From contig NZ_LZJW01000062.1 in the NCBI RefSeq assembly GCF_001667885.1, forward strand, positions 1-64,000: DNA of 64,000 nt. Reading direction: 5' to 3'. Source of the DNA: Mycobacterium scrofulaceum (GTDB taxonomy: Bacteria > Actinomycetota > Actinomycetes > Mycobacteriales > Mycobacteriaceae). Position 1 is the stretch's first letter. Each line of letters starts with the position of its first letter. The notes under the pieces are model-generated. The model ran no database searches. It was not told the DNA's origin and was given only the letters and a program-made list of their open reading frames with translations. Position numbers and translations under genes: made by a program. Positions 8,990-18,165 of the stretch are shown here, in pieces.

Positions 8990-9700
8990 ATGGAGACGCT
9001 GAGCGTCGCCGACTTCGCGCTTCGGCTCGCCGTCGGGGTGGGCTGCGGCGCCCTGATCGGCCTGGAGCGGCAATGGCGGGCGCGCCGGGCCGGCTTGCGC
9101 ACCAACGCCCTGGTGGCGGGCGGCGCGACGTTGTTCGTTCTGTACGCCGCGGCCACCGCGGACACCAGCCCCACCCGGGTCGCGTCGTATGTGGTGTCCG
9201 GCATCGGGTTCTTGGGCGGTGGCGTGATCCTGCGCGAGGGAGTCAACGTCCGGGGCCTCAACACCGCCGCGACCCTGTGGTGCTCCGCGGCGATCGGCGT
9301 CCTGGCCGCGTCCGGGCACCTGGTGTTCGCGTTGATCGGCACGGGGACCGTCATCGCGATCCACCTGTTCGGGCGCCCGCTGGGCCGCCTGATCGACCGC
9401 GACAACACCGGCGACGAAGACGAAAGCCTGCGGCCCTACCTGGTGCAGGTGGTGGCCCGCCCGAAGCACGAGAAGTACGCGCGCGCCCAGATCGTGCAGC
9501 ACGCGAGCGGCAACGACATCACGCTGCGCGGAATCCACACCGCGCACGCCGGCGACGACGAGGTCACCTTGACCGCTCACCTCCTCATGGACGGGGACGC
9601 CCCGTCCCGGCTGGAGCGGTTGGTCGCGGAGCTCTCGCTGCAGCCGGGGGTCCGCGCGGTGCAGTGGTACGCCGGCGACCAAGCGCAGTCGGAGCGCTAA
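8990..9700 (+). CDS. mgtC: MgtC family virulence/magnesium-homeostasis protein
   Basis: 236-residue inner-membrane protein. Four to five hydrophobic helices fill the first 130 residues (GCGALIGLERQW, SGIGFLGGGVI, TLWCSAAIGVLAASG), followed by a cytosolic ACT-like C-terminal domain. Close to M. tuberculosis MgtC, which is required for growth at low magnesium and in macrophages. The ATG at 8990 follows GGGGGAAGGAG; an in-frame codon 24 bases upstream is less likely. The gene ends four bases inside the convergent oxidoreductase gene. Confidence 0.93.
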   Translation: METLSVADFALRLAVGVGCGALIGLERQWRARRAGLRTNALVAGGATLFVLYAAATADTSPTRVASYVVSGIGFLGGGVILREGVNVRGLNTAATLWCSAAIGVLAASGHLVFALIGTGTVIAIHLFGRPLGRLIDRDNTGDEDESLRPYLVQVVARPKHEKYARAQIVQHASGNDITLRGIHTAHAGDDEVTLTAHLLMDGDAPSRLERLVAELSLQPGVRAVQWYAGDQAQSER

Positions 9701-10908
9701 GGGCGGGACTGTAGTTGCGGCGCCGCCGCGGCCAGCAGGTCGGCGCGGTCGCCGGTCAGCGGGGGATAGATCCGCCGGGTGTTGATCGTCCGCTTCGTGT
9801 CCTTGGCCGCCGCGCCGCTCGATACGACAACCCGATCCCACCCTTCGGTATAGACCGCGCCGGCCGGTCCGAGATCGAGAACCGTGACATACCAAGGGAT
9901 CCGGAGGCGCAGAAGGGGTTCCCCGAACAGGTCGCTGATGACGTTGTATCCGGCATAGCGGCCCATAGGCCGGCCGTGTTGGCACGACATCACCGAGAGG
10001 TGGTCGTCGTCCATGCGAGCGGCGGCGACGTCACCCGCGGCGAAGACCGCGGGCACCCCGATGACGCGGAGATAGTCGTCGACGCGCACCCGCCCCAGGC
10101 CGTCGCGCTGCACCGGCAGTTGCTCGGTCAGCGGGCTGGCCCGCATGCCGGCACACCACACCACGGTGGCCGCGCTCAGGTGCTCGCCCGAGGTGAGTGA
10201 CACCCCGCCCTCGTCGATCGCGGCGACGCCCACCCCGGCCAGGGCCTGCACGCCGTTGGCCGACAAGGCCTCCTCGATCACCGGACGCGCCGAGGCGCCC
10301 ATGTCGGAGCCGATGCGGCTGCGATCCAGCAACACCACCCGGGGAGCGACCCCCCTCCCGGCGAACAGCCGCCGCAACCTGTCCGGCAGTTCGCAGGCGA
10401 CTTCGATCCCGGTCAGCCCCGCCCCGACGACCACGACGGTGCCGGCCGCTTCCGTCGGCGGACCGCCGGCCAGGTCGCGGAGGTGGTCACCCAGCGCGAG
10501 CGCGCCGGCATAGGTGTCGACGTCGAAGGCGAACTCCCGCAGGCCCGGGAGGGCGGGTTTGACCACGCGGCTGCCCGACGCCAGCACCAGCCGGTCGTAG
10601 TCGTATGTCGCACCGTCCGACGTGGCGATGGTGCGGGCGGTGGTGTCGATGGCGGTCACCTCGGCGGCGACGTGTGCCACCCCGGCCGGGTCGAGCACGT
10701 CGGCGAGCGGGATGCGGCAGGGGGCCAGGTCGGCCTCGTAGTTGCGCACCCGGATGTCGTGAAAGGGCTGCGTGGACACCACGGTGATGTCGACGGCGCC
10801 CGCCGGGACGGCGAGCTCGTCGAGCCGGCGGGCGGCGCCCAGCGCCGCCCACAATCCGGCGAACCCCGAGCCGATCACCACCACCGCGCTCAATGCTCGA
10901 CACCTCAC
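9697..10908 (-). CDS. NAD(P)/FAD-dependent oxidoreductase (Rv1812c-like, NDH-2 superfamily)
   Basis: About 403 residues. The N-terminal FAD-binding Rossmann motif reads VVVIGSGFAGLWAA, and a second dinucleotide motif, VVVVGAGLTGIEVA, lies near the middle. The AAGDVAAA segment binds the FAD ribitol. The family contains type II NADH dehydrogenases and related disulfide-type flavoproteins; the electron acceptor is not evident. The GTG at 10908 is chosen because it sits just before the Rossmann fold and matches the M. tuberculosis length. The open frame extends 15 codons upstream. It converges with mgtC and overlaps its end by four bases. Confidence 0.85.
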   Translation of the reverse strand: MRCRALSAVVVIGSGFAGLWAALGAARRLDELAVPAGAVDITVVSTQPFHDIRVRNYEADLAPCRIPLADVLDPAGVAHVAAEVTAIDTTARTIATSDGATYDYDRLVLASGSRVVKPALPGLREFAFDVDTYAGALALGDHLRDLAGGPPTEAAGTVVVVGAGLTGIEVACELPDRLRRLFAGRGVAPRVVLLDRSRIGSDMGASARPVIEEALSANGVQALAGVGVAAIDEGGVSLTSGEHLSAATVVWCAGMRASPLTEQLPVQRDGLGRVRVDDYLRVIGVPAVFAAGDVAAARMDDDHLSVMSCQHGRPMGRYAGYNVISDLFGEPLLRLRIPWYVTVLDLGPAGAVYTEGWDRVVVSSGAAAKDTKRTINTRRIYPPLTGDRADLLAAAAPQLQSRP

Positions 10909-10988
10909 GTCGGTCGATCCCGTCCCCACAGTGTGGGCCGCATGCCGGACCAAGGCGACCCGGCGTTCCGGTCAGTCGTCGTAGTCTT

Positions 10989-11927
10989 ATGCCTGTGAGT
11001 GCGCTTTCCGATGTCGTGGCCGCGCTGCCCCCGCAGATGCGGGACCCGGTGCTGCTCGCCATTCCCTTCTTTTTGCTGCTGTTGACCCTGGAATGGGCGG
11101 CGGCCCGCAAGCTGGAAAGCATCGTCGAGGACGGCCGGCCGGCTTCCGGCTCGTACCTGACCCGCGACTCGCTGGCCAGCATCTCGATGGGGCTCGTTTC
11201 GGTGGGCACGACGGCCGCGTGGAAGACGCTGGCCTTGCTGGGCTACGCCGCGCTCTACGCATACGTGGCACCGTGGCATCTCTCGGTCGGCCGGTGGTAC
11301 ACGTGGGTGATCGCGCTCGTCGGCGTCGACCTGCTGTACTACGCCTATCACCGGATCGCGCACCGAGTGCGGTTGATCTGGGCCACCCACCAGGCGCACC
11401 ACTCCAGCGAATACTTCAACTTCGCCACGGCCCTGCGGCAGAAGTGGAACAACAGCGGCGAAATCCTGATGTGGGTCCCGCTGCCGCTGCTGGGGATACC
11501 GCCGTGGATGGTGTTCTTCAGCTTCTCGATCAGCCTCATCTACCAGTTCTGGGTGCACACCGAGCGGATCGACAAGCTGCCCCGGCCGTTCGAGTTCGTC
11601 TTCAACACCCCGTCGCACCATCGGGTGCACCACGGGATGGACCAGATCTACCTCGACAAGAACTACGGAGGCATCCTGATCATCTGGGACCGACTGTTCG
11701 GCAGCTTCCAAGCCGAACTGTTCCGGCCGCACTACGGCCTCACCAAGCGGGTCGACACGTTCAACATCTGGAAGCTGCAGACCCGGGAATACGTCGCGAT
11801 CGCCCGCGACTGGCGTTCGGCGACTCGCCTGCGCGATCGGTTGGGCTACGTCTTCGGGCCGCCCGGATGGGCGCCGCGCGGCGCGGCGCAGGTCGAACCG
11901 GCCATGCCGGTGGCGACCTCGCCGTAA
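10989..11927 (+). CDS. sterol desaturase/fatty acid hydroxylase family membrane protein (Rv1814-like)
   Basis: 312-residue integral membrane di-iron protein. The histidine clusters of the family are visible: HRIAH, HQAHHSS, and HRVHHG preceded by PSHH. Membrane helices fall at about 15-35, 60-90 and 185-205. Rv1814 is named erg3 for similarity to C-5 sterol desaturases, but mycobacteria do not make ergosterol and the true substrate is unknown. The ATG at 10989 is used; there is almost no leader room and the upstream gene is divergent, so a leaderless transcript is possible. Confidence 0.85.
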   Translation: MPVSALSDVVAALPPQMRDPVLLAIPFFLLLLTLEWAAARKLESIVEDGRPASGSYLTRDSLASISMGLVSVGTTAAWKTLALLGYAALYAYVAPWHLSVGRWYTWVIALVGVDLLYYAYHRIAHRVRLIWATHQAHHSSEYFNFATALRQKWNNSGEILMWVPLPLLGIPPWMVFFSFSISLIYQFWVHTERIDKLPRPFEFVFNTPSHHRVHHGMDQIYLDKNYGGILIIWDRLFGSFQAELFRPHYGLTKRVDTFNIWKLQTREYVAIARDWRSATRLRDRLGYVFGPPGWAPRGAAQVEPAMPVATSP

Positions 11928-12021
11928 CGCGGATGGCGGACGGCGCGAAGACTTCTGCGTAACGCAAAGTCACGCCGTAATCTCAAATCGGTCGAGATTT
12001 GGCCCCGACGGATCGGAGTTC

Positions 12022-12702
12022 ATGGTGCGTCGCCTGGCAATGCGCGCATTCATCGCGTCGGTCACCGTCGTGGCGCTCGCGCACTGGCTGCCGCTTGCGC
12101 CGGCCGAGGCCGACCCGGTCGTGGTCTATCCGGGCATGGAGATTCATCAGGGCAACCGCGTCTGCACGCTGGGCTATGTCGACCCCGGCCTCAAGATCGC
12201 GTTCACCGCGGGGCACTGCCGGGGCGGCGAGGGGGTCGTCACCGACCGGGGTGGAGCGGTCATCGGCCGCCTGGCGGCCTTCCGGGACAACACTCCCAGC
12301 GGGACGACGGTGGCCACCGACCAGTTGATCACCGACTATGAGGCGATCGTGCTGGACAACGGCGTCATGGCCAACAACGTCCTGCCGGGCGGGCGTCAAC
12401 TGATCTCGAACCCGGCGGCCGCGCTGGCACCCGGGCAGGCGATCTGCCATTTCGGCGTGAGCACCGGCGAAACCTGCGGGACGGTGGAAAGCGTGAACAA
12501 CGGCTGGTTCACCATGTCGCACGGCGTGCAGAGCCACAACGGTGACTCCGGCGGCCCGGTGTACCTGCCGTCCAGCGCCGGTCCCGGGCTGCTCGTGGGG
12601 ATCTTCAACAGCGTCTGGGGCGACTTTCCGGCCGCGGTGTCGTGGCGGGCCACGTCCGAAGAGGTCCGTGAGGATCTCGGGGTGGCGCGGGGCGCCCGGT
12701 AG
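12022..12702 (+). CDS. secreted trypsin-like serine protease (Rv1815-like)
   Basis: 226 residues with a signal peptide (cleavage after AEA-DP near residue 30). The catalytic triad can be read: His65 in FTAGHC, an Asp near residue 105 in TDYEAIV, and Ser176 in GDSGGP. Cysteines at 48/66 and 142/152 could form two disulfides. It resembles the small exported S1-type proteases of actinobacteria. It stands alone between a desaturase gene and a convergent reductase gene. The substrate is unknown. Confidence 0.85.
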   Translation: MVRRLAMRAFIASVTVVALAHWLPLAPAEADPVVVYPGMEIHQGNRVCTLGYVDPGLKIAFTAGHCRGGEGVVTDRGGAVIGRLAAFRDNTPSGTTVATDQLITDYEAIVLDNGVMANNVLPGGRQLISNPAAALAPGQAICHFGVSTGETCGTVESVNNGWFTMSHGVQSHNGDSGGPVYLPSSAGPGLLVGIFNSVWGDFPAAVSWRATSEEVREDLGVARGAR

Positions 12703-12707
12703 GCCGG

Positions 12708-13163
12708 TCAGCGGGTCGCGTCGACCTCGGCCAGGGCGAACACCGGGATGGTGGGCGCGACGGCGCGGAATTGCTCTTCGGTGCTGTCCGGGGTCAGGCC
12801 GGCGACGTAATCCTTGACCTGCCAATACCAGCGGTCCAGATAACGTCGCAGCAGGTCGGGCTTGGCCGCATCGGCCACCTCGCTGACCCGGGCGCGCCGC
12901 CTGCGCCACCGGGGACCCGCCTCGACGACGCCCGCGGCCCGGACGTTGCGGGCCCACTGGGTGTTGCCGCGGGGCGAGACCAGGTAGTCGACGCCGTCGA
13001 CGGTCAGCAGGTTGACGACGACCGCCCGCGGTTTACCGCTCTTGCGCCCGCGAACCCGCAGCGCATGGGTCCCGGCGATGCTGACACCCATCTCGGCGAG
13101 CCAGCGAATCACCGTGTTGGCGGCCCGTGCCGCCCGGTTCGGTTCCTCGTAACGCGTCGTCAT
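12708..13163 (-). CDS. deazaflavin-dependent nitroreductase family protein (DUF385/Ddn type)
   Basis: 151 residues. The core segment (GRKSGKPRAVVVNL, YLVSPRGNTQWARN) is typical of the F420H2-dependent FDOR-A/Ddn-like family, split beta-barrel proteins that reduce quinones or xenobiotics with cofactor F420. The ATG at 13163 follows AAAGGGA. It is divergent from the TetR-type gene, and the 95-base gap holds a perfect palindrome. Local control by that regulator is therefore likely. I do not recall this gene at the equivalent M. tuberculosis position. Confidence 0.8.
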   Translation of the reverse strand: MTTRYEEPNRAARAANTVIRWLAEMGVSIAGTHALRVRGRKSGKPRAVVVNLLTVDGVDYLVSPRGNTQWARNVRAAGVVEAGPRWRRRRARVSEVADAAKPDLLRRYLDRWYWQVKDYVAGLTPDSTEEQFRAVAPTIPVFALAEVDATR

Positions 13164-13189
13164 GTCGCGTCCCTTTCTCGCAACTTGAC

Positions 13190-13204
13190 GAGAGCAGTGC
13201 TCTC
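13190..13204. promoter_or_regulatory. candidate TetR operator
   Basis: GAGAGCA (13190-13196) and TGCTCTC (13198-13204) form a perfect 15-base palindrome centred on a single G. It lies in the gap between the divergent reductase and TetR-type genes, 27 bases from the reductase start. The placement is typical of a TetR-family autoregulatory operator. Confidence 0.6.
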
Positions 13205-13258
13205 TTTGGGGCAGACACTGCCACACGCCCGGCCAGGAAGCAAGAGCGGTGATCTCGG

Positions 13259-13960
13259 TTGTGTCAGACTGACCGCGTGGGCAAACGGCAGGACACCCGG
13301 GAGCAGACCGAGGCGCGCATCATCGCGCTGGGCCGCCAGCAGCTGGTGGATCGCGGGGCGGCCGGGCTGTCCGTGCGGGCGATCGCCCGGGAGCTCGGCA
13401 TGGTGTCGTCGGCCGTGTACCGGTACGTGTCCAGCCGCGACGAATTACTGACGTTGCTGTTGGTCGACGCCTACTCGGACCTGGCCGACGCCGTGGACCG
13501 CGCGCGCGAGACGGCCGGGGAGCTGTGGAGCGACGATGTCACCGCGATCGCCCGGGCGACCCGGCGGTGGGCCGTCGCGCACCCCTCCCGCTGGGCCCTG
13601 CTGTACGGCAGCCCGGTGCCGGGGTACCACGCACCGCCCGAGCGCACGGTGGCCGTGGGCACCCGGGTCGTGGCGGCCCTCTTCGACGCCGTCGCATCCG
13701 GCATCGCCACCGGGGACATCAGGCTGACCGATGTCGTTGCCGCAGAACCGATGTCGTCGGACTTCGAGCGGATTCGCCACGAATTCGGATTTCCCGGCGA
13801 CGACCAGGTGGTCGCCAAGTGCTTTCTGCTGTGGGCCGGCGTGCTGGGTGCGATCAGCCTGGAGGTGTTCGGGCAATACGGCAGCGACACCCTGACCGAC
13901 CCCGAAGCGGTGTTCGATACGCAGCTTGGGCTGCTGGTCGACGTGCTGAGTCAGCATTGA
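13259..13960 (+). CDS. TetR family transcriptional regulator (Rv1816-like)
   Basis: 233 residues if started at TTG 13259, which matches the MCQT start remembered for Rv1816. A GTG at 13277 gives a protein six residues shorter and is a reasonable alternative. The N-terminal HTH (AGLSVRAIARELGMVSSAVYRYVSSRDELL) occupies about residues 35-75. The C-terminal ligand domain belongs to the TetR_C_33/WHG-like group. In M. tuberculosis, Rv1816 has been linked to a small regulon, but its ligand is not known to me. A palindrome upstream suggests autoregulation together with the divergent reductase. Confidence 0.87.
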   Translation: MCQTDRVGKRQDTREQTEARIIALGRQQLVDRGAAGLSVRAIARELGMVSSAVYRYVSSRDELLTLLLVDAYSDLADAVDRARETAGELWSDDVTAIARATRRWAVAHPSRWALLYGSPVPGYHAPPERTVAVGTRVVAALFDAVASGIATGDIRLTDVVAAEPMSSDFERIRHEFGFPGDDQVVAKCFLLWAGVLGAISLEVFGQYGSDTLTDPEAVFDTQLGLLVDVLSQH

Positions 13961-14080
13961 CGGCTCCCGCCCCAAATTAGAACGTGTTCACCCAGCTCCG
14001 GGGGACAAAGGCGGTGCCCAGTGGGCAAAGTTTTCCCGACCCTTTCTGGCGGCCCCCGCACTGGACTATCCTGCGAAACG

Positions 14081-14581
14081 ATGACCCTCCCCGCCCAATC
14101 GCCGACGCAGATCGCGTGGGTGACCACCGACCTCGATGCCACCGAAACCGCCCTCACCGGCCTGTTAGGGGTACGCAAGTGGGTACGGATACCCGAGGTG
14201 CACTTTGCTCCGGAGTCCTGCAGCTACCTCGGCGAGCCGGCCGATTTCGTCGCCAGCATCTCGCTGAGCTATCTCGGCGACATGCAGCTGGAGCTGATCC
14301 AGCCGGTGCGGGGGAAGAACATCTATAGTGACTTTCTGCGCGACTCCGGGCAGGGCCTGCACCACATCTGCATGGAGGCCGAGAGCCCTGAGCAATTCGA
14401 CGCGGCGTTGGCGGACGCGGTCGCATTCGGGGCCTCGATCGTGCAGCAGGGCGTGATGCCCGGCGGGATCCAGTTCGCCTACGTGTCGGCGCCGCAAGCC
14501 GCGGTGCCGTTCGTGGAAATCGCCTACATAGCGCCCGAGATGAGGGCGTTCTACGACTACATCAAACAGGAACAGCGGTGA
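14081..14581 (+). CDS. VOC (glyoxalase/bleomycin-resistance) superfamily protein
   Basis: 166 residues with the paired beta-alpha-beta-beta-beta modules of the vicinal-oxygen-chelate fold. Metal-ligand type residues are seen in HHICMEAE and FVEIAY. The start at 14081 is used; an in-frame upstream codon would add 20 residues of unlikely sequence. It sits 49 bases before the FAD dehydrogenase gene and is probably co-transcribed with it, which hints at joint action on a ring or keto substrate. The actual reaction cannot be told. I do not recall a counterpart at this place in M. tuberculosis. Confidence 0.78.
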   Translation: MTLPAQSPTQIAWVTTDLDATETALTGLLGVRKWVRIPEVHFAPESCSYLGEPADFVASISLSYLGDMQLELIQPVRGKNIYSDFLRDSGQGLHHICMEAESPEQFDAALADAVAFGASIVQQGVMPGGIQFAYVSAPQAAVPFVEIAYIAPEMRAFYDYIKQEQR

Positions 14582-14584
14582 GCC

Positions 14585-14630
14585 GCGCCGGCGACGAGGT
14601 CGTGCGCAGCGATGAAGGGGAGTGGCGCCA
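14585..14630 (+). repeat. MIRU-like intergenic element carrying the downstream ribosome site
   Basis: The stretch starts gcgccggcgacgag, contains gcagcgatgaaggggag and ends ggcgcc directly before an ATG. It resembles a MIRU-type mycobacterial interspersed repeat, as does the element at 24279-24322. It supplies the ribosome site (GAAGGGGAG) of the next gene. Confidence 0.5.
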
Positions 14631-16094
14631 ATGAGCACCGAAATTCCGGCGACGGTCAACGCGGACGACGTCACGTCGTGGTCCGATGACGTCGACGTGG
14701 TGGTGGTCGGCTTCGGCATCGCGGGCGGCTGTGCGGCCGTCAGCGCCGCGGCCGCCGGGGCGCGGGTGCTCGTGCTCGAGCGCGCCGCCGTGGCGGGCGG
14801 CACGACTTCGCTTGCGGGCGGCCACTTTTACCTCGGCGGGGGTACGGCGGTCCAGCAGGCGACCGGGCACCCCGATTCGCCCGAGGAGATGTACAAGTAC
14901 CTGGTCGCGGTGTCCCGGCAGCCGGACCACGAGAAGATCCGGGCCTACTGCGAGGGCAGCGTCGAGCATTTCAATTGGCTCGAAGACTTGGGCTTTCAGT
15001 TCGAGCGCAGCTACTTCCCGGGCAAGGCGGTCATCCAGCCCAACACCGAAGGGCTGATGTTCACCGGTAACGAGAAGGTGTGGCCCTTCCTGGAAAAGGC
15101 GGTGCCCGCACCGCGCGGCCACAAGGTCCCCGTGCCCGGTGACACCGGGGGCGCCAGCATGGTGATCGATCTGCTGCTGAAGCGGGCCGTCAGCCTGGGC
15201 GTGCAGATCCGGTACGAGACGGGAGCCACCGAGCTCGTCGTGGACGGTTCGGGCACCGTGTGCGGCGTCATGTGGAAGCACTTCGCCGAAGCCGGTGCGA
15301 TCAAGGCAAAGTCGGTGATCGTCGCCGCCGGGGGGTTCGTGATGAACTCGGAGATGGTTGCCAAGTACACGCCGAAGCTGGCCGAGAAGCCGTTCGTGCT
15401 GGGCAATACCTACGACGACGGGCTGGGGATCCGCCTGGGTGTATCAGCGGGCGGCGCAACCGAACACATGGACCAGATCTTCATCACGGCGCCGCCCTAC
15501 CCGCCGTCGATCCTGCTGACCGGGATCATCGTGAACAAGCTCGGAAAGCGCTTCGTCGCCGAGGATTCCTACCATTCACGGACGTCCGGGTTCATCATGG
15601 ACCAGCCGGACAGCGCGGCGTTCCTCATCGTCGACGAGGCACATCTGGAACACCCGAAGATGCCGCTGGTTCCGCTGATCGACGGCTGGGAGACGGTACC
15701 GGAAATGGAAGCGGCGCTTGGCATTCCGGAGGGCAACCTGGTCGCGACGCTGGAGCGCTACAACGCCAACGCCGCCCGCGGCGAGGACCCCGACTTTCAC
15801 AAGCAGCCAGAGTTCCTCGCCCCGCAGGATCAAGGCCCCTGGGGCGCGTTCGACATGTCACTGGGCAAGGCGATGTATGCCGGGTTCACCATCGGTGGTC
15901 TCGCCACATCCGTGGACGGCGAGGTGCTGCGCGACGACGGCACCGTCGTGCCGGGCTTGTACGCGGCCGGCGCCTGCGCCTCCAACATCGCCCAGGACGG
16001 CAAGGGCTACGCCAGCGGCACGCAGCTGGGCGAGGGTTCGTTCTTCGGGCGCCGCGCCGGAGCGCACGCGGCGCGTGGCGCCGGGGGCGCGTAG
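14631..16094 (+). CDS. FAD-binding dehydrogenase of the fumarate reductase/ketosteroid dehydrogenase family (Rv1817-like)
   Basis: 487 residues. An N-terminal FAD motif (VVVVGFGIAGGCAA, about residues 22-35), the GGTTSLAGGHFY segment and a C-terminal GLYAAGACASN flavin loop place it in the FAD-binding-2 family. The central capping domain contains the substrate pocket. Related enzymes include fumarate reductases, 3-ketosteroid dehydrogenases and 3-oxo-acyl reductions; the substrate here is not determined. The ATG at 14631 follows GAAGGGGAG. Probably co-transcribed with the VOC gene. Confidence 0.85.
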   Translation: MSTEIPATVNADDVTSWSDDVDVVVVGFGIAGGCAAVSAAAAGARVLVLERAAVAGGTTSLAGGHFYLGGGTAVQQATGHPDSPEEMYKYLVAVSRQPDHEKIRAYCEGSVEHFNWLEDLGFQFERSYFPGKAVIQPNTEGLMFTGNEKVWPFLEKAVPAPRGHKVPVPGDTGGASMVIDLLLKRAVSLGVQIRYETGATELVVDGSGTVCGVMWKHFAEAGAIKAKSVIVAAGGFVMNSEMVAKYTPKLAEKPFVLGNTYDDGLGIRLGVSAGGATEHMDQIFITAPPYPPSILLTGIIVNKLGKRFVAEDSYHSRTSGFIMDQPDSAAFLIVDEAHLEHPKMPLVPLIDGWETVPEMEAALGIPEGNLVATLERYNANAARGEDPDFHKQPEFLAPQDQGPWGAFDMSLGKAMYAGFTIGGLATSVDGEVLRDDGTVVPGLYAAGACASNIAQDGKGYASGTQLGEGSFFGRRAGAHAARGAGGA

Positions 16095-16131
16095 GAGCGT
16101 CGAGACATAGCGCCGGAGCGCACGCGGCGCG
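16054..16131 (+). repeat. 22-bp direct repeat duplicating the 3' end of the dehydrogenase gene
   Basis: A 22-base sequence starting gcgccggagcgcacgc occurs at 16054-16075, inside the last codons of the dehydrogenase gene, and again at 16110-16131, after its stop. Both copies are followed by a G-rich run and gcgcgtagg. The second copy reads as a short out-of-gene duplicate of the gene end. Confidence 0.8.
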
Positions 16132-16146
16132 CGGGGCGCGTAGGCG

Positions 16147-18072
16147 TTAGACGCGCGCGGGCTCCTTCTTCTCCTCCACGGGACCCAACCGCCACGGGCC
16201 GCCCCCGAGCAGTTGCAGTTCTTGTTCGTGGTGCTGCTCGACGGTGGGCCGATGACTGACGCTGACCACCACGCAGTCCGGCAGCTCGGTCCGAACCAGT
16301 TGGTAGAGCGCGAATTCCAGCCCCTCGTCGAGCGCCGAGGTGGCCTCGTCCAGGAAGACCGCCTTCGGTTTGGTCAGCAGGATGCGCGCGAAAGCGACCC
16401 GCTGCTGTTCGCCGGGGGAGAGCACCTTGGCCCAATCCCGCTCCTCGTCGAGGCGCTCAATCAGCGGGGCCAGGGCGACTTTGGTGAGCACCTCACGCAA
16501 CTCATCGTTGGACACCCCGTCCGGCGAGTTCGGATAGCACACGACGGTGCGCAAGCTGCCCAGCGGCACGTACGGCAATTGCGAGAGGAACATCGTCGCG
16601 TTCTCACCGTCGGGGCGGCACAGGGTCCCGGACGCGTAGGGCCACAATTCGGCCAGGCTGCGCAGCAGCGTGGTCTTGCCGGCGCCCGACCGCCCGGTGA
16701 TCACCAGCGAATCGCCTTCGGCCAGTTGAACATCCAGCGGATCGATCAGCCTGTCGCCGCCCGGCGTGCGGACCTCGACGTCGCGAAGCTCGACGGCGGT
16801 CTCCTCGCTCGGCTTGACCAGCATGGTGGGCAGCGCGCGGCCCTGACTGTTGGCGTCGACCAGACCGTGCAACCGGATGATCGCCGCCCGGAAGGCCGCG
16901 AAGGCGTCGTAGTTGTTGCGGAAGAACGACAACGAATCGTGAATGTTGCCGAAGGCGGTCGCGCTCTGGCCGACGTCACCGAAGTCGATCTGCCCGGCGA
17001 ATAGGCGCGGCGCCTGAATCACCCACGGCAGCGGGACGATCGCCTGCGACACCGACCAGTTCCAGCCGTTGAAGATGATGGTCCGGCGCACGAACTTGCG
17101 GTAGTTGTCGATGATCGGGGTGAACCGCCGCCACAGCTGCGCCCGCTCCACCCTTTCACCGCGGTAGAAGCCCACGGCCTCGGCGGCGTCGCGAAGTCGC
17201 ACCAAGGCATAGCGGAAGGCGGCGTTGAGTTTCTCGTTGTTGAAGCTGAGCCAGATCAGCGGATGCCCGAGCCAGATGGCAACGAGCGTGGCGACCAACA
17301 CGTACACCAGGACCGTCCAGAACATCGCGCGCGGCAGCTCGACGCCGAACACGTTGAGGTTTCCGGACAGGTTCCACAGGATGGCGGCGAAGGAGATGAC
17401 CGAGGCCACCGCGTTGACAGCCCCGAACAGCAACGTGCTGCCGGTTCCGTTCGACGGGATGTTCGGGGTGCCGCCCGCATTCGCGGTGAAGATGTCGATG
17501 TCCTGCTGGATGCGCTGGTCGGGGTTGTCGATCGTGTTATCGATGAACAGGTCGCGGTAGTAGGCCCGGCCGTCGAGCCAGTCGTCGGTGAGGTGCGACG
17601 TCAGCCACATGCGCCACGCGATGATGAACCGCTGCGTCAGATAGATGTCGATCATGAACCGGATGACATAGAGGGTGGCCAGCACGCTGAAAATCGCGAT
17701 CGACATCCAGAAGCCGTGAATGCCGGACTGTTTGACCGCGTCGTCGTCGGCCGCCACGCCCTGCACCGCCTTCTGGACCGCGGTGTACAGGTCGTTGCCC
17801 TGGTAGCTGAGCAACACCATGAGCCGCACCGAGAGCAACACCGACAGCAACAGCACGCCGAGCATCACCCACACGCCGATGCTGCGCGCCCCGACGAAAT
17901 ACCCGCGCGTGATGCGCCAGAATTGCCGGCCCCACGGCGTGAGATATCTGAACAGGACCAGTGCGACGAACAGGCAGACGGCGCTGATCAGCCACGCGAT
18001 GGCGACCCACCGCAACGAATCCACGGCGGCCGCCGACCAGTTGATCGAGGGCTTGAACGGCTTCGGGCCCAT
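16147..18072 (-). CDS. bacA: BacA/SbmA-like ABC importer, fused permease and ATPase
   Basis: 641 residues. The N-terminal two thirds is an SbmA/BacA-type membrane domain with six or more helices (about 20-350). The C-terminal third is an ABC ATPase: Walker [10 protein letters not shown] with Lys466, signature LSPGEQQR and Walker [14 protein letters not shown]. tuberculosis Rv1819c has the same layout and takes up hydrophilic compounds, including vitamin B12 and bleomycin. GAGGAG precedes the ATG. The PE_PGRS33 gene I expect downstream in M. tuberculosis is absent. It is divergent from ilvG. Confidence 0.93.
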   Translation of the reverse strand: MGPKPFKPSINWSAAAVDSLRWVAIAWLISAVCLFVALVLFRYLTPWGRQFWRITRGYFVGARSIGVWVMLGVLLLSVLLSVRLMVLLSYQGNDLYTAVQKAVQGVAADDDAVKQSGIHGFWMSIAIFSVLATLYVIRFMIDIYLTQRFIIAWRMWLTSHLTDDWLDGRAYYRDLFIDNTIDNPDQRIQQDIDIFTANAGGTPNIPSNGTGSTLLFGAVNAVASVISFAAILWNLSGNLNVFGVELPRAMFWTVLVYVLVATLVAIWLGHPLIWLSFNNEKLNAAFRYALVRLRDAAEAVGFYRGERVERAQLWRRFTPIIDNYRKFVRRTIIFNGWNWSVSQAIVPLPWVIQAPRLFAGQIDFGDVGQSATAFGNIHDSLSFFRNNYDAFAAFRAAIIRLHGLVDANSQGRALPTMLVKPSEETAVELRDVEVRTPGGDRLIDPLDVQLAEGDSLVITGRSGAGKTTLLRSLAELWPYASGTLCRPDGENATMFLSQLPYVPLGSLRTVVCYPNSPDGVSNDELREVLTKVALAPLIERLDEERDWAKVLSPGEQQRVAFARILLTKPKAVFLDEATSALDEGLEFALYQLVRTELPDCVVVSVSHRPTVEQHHEQELQLLGGGPWRLGPVEEKKEPARV

Positions 18073-18165
18073 GGTCGCTGTCTCCTCACGGTCGAGCTGC
18101 TGGACTTGGGTGGGACTTCAAATCCTTCGGCGAAGGTACCCGACGGATCTGGATAGGCTGCGGTT

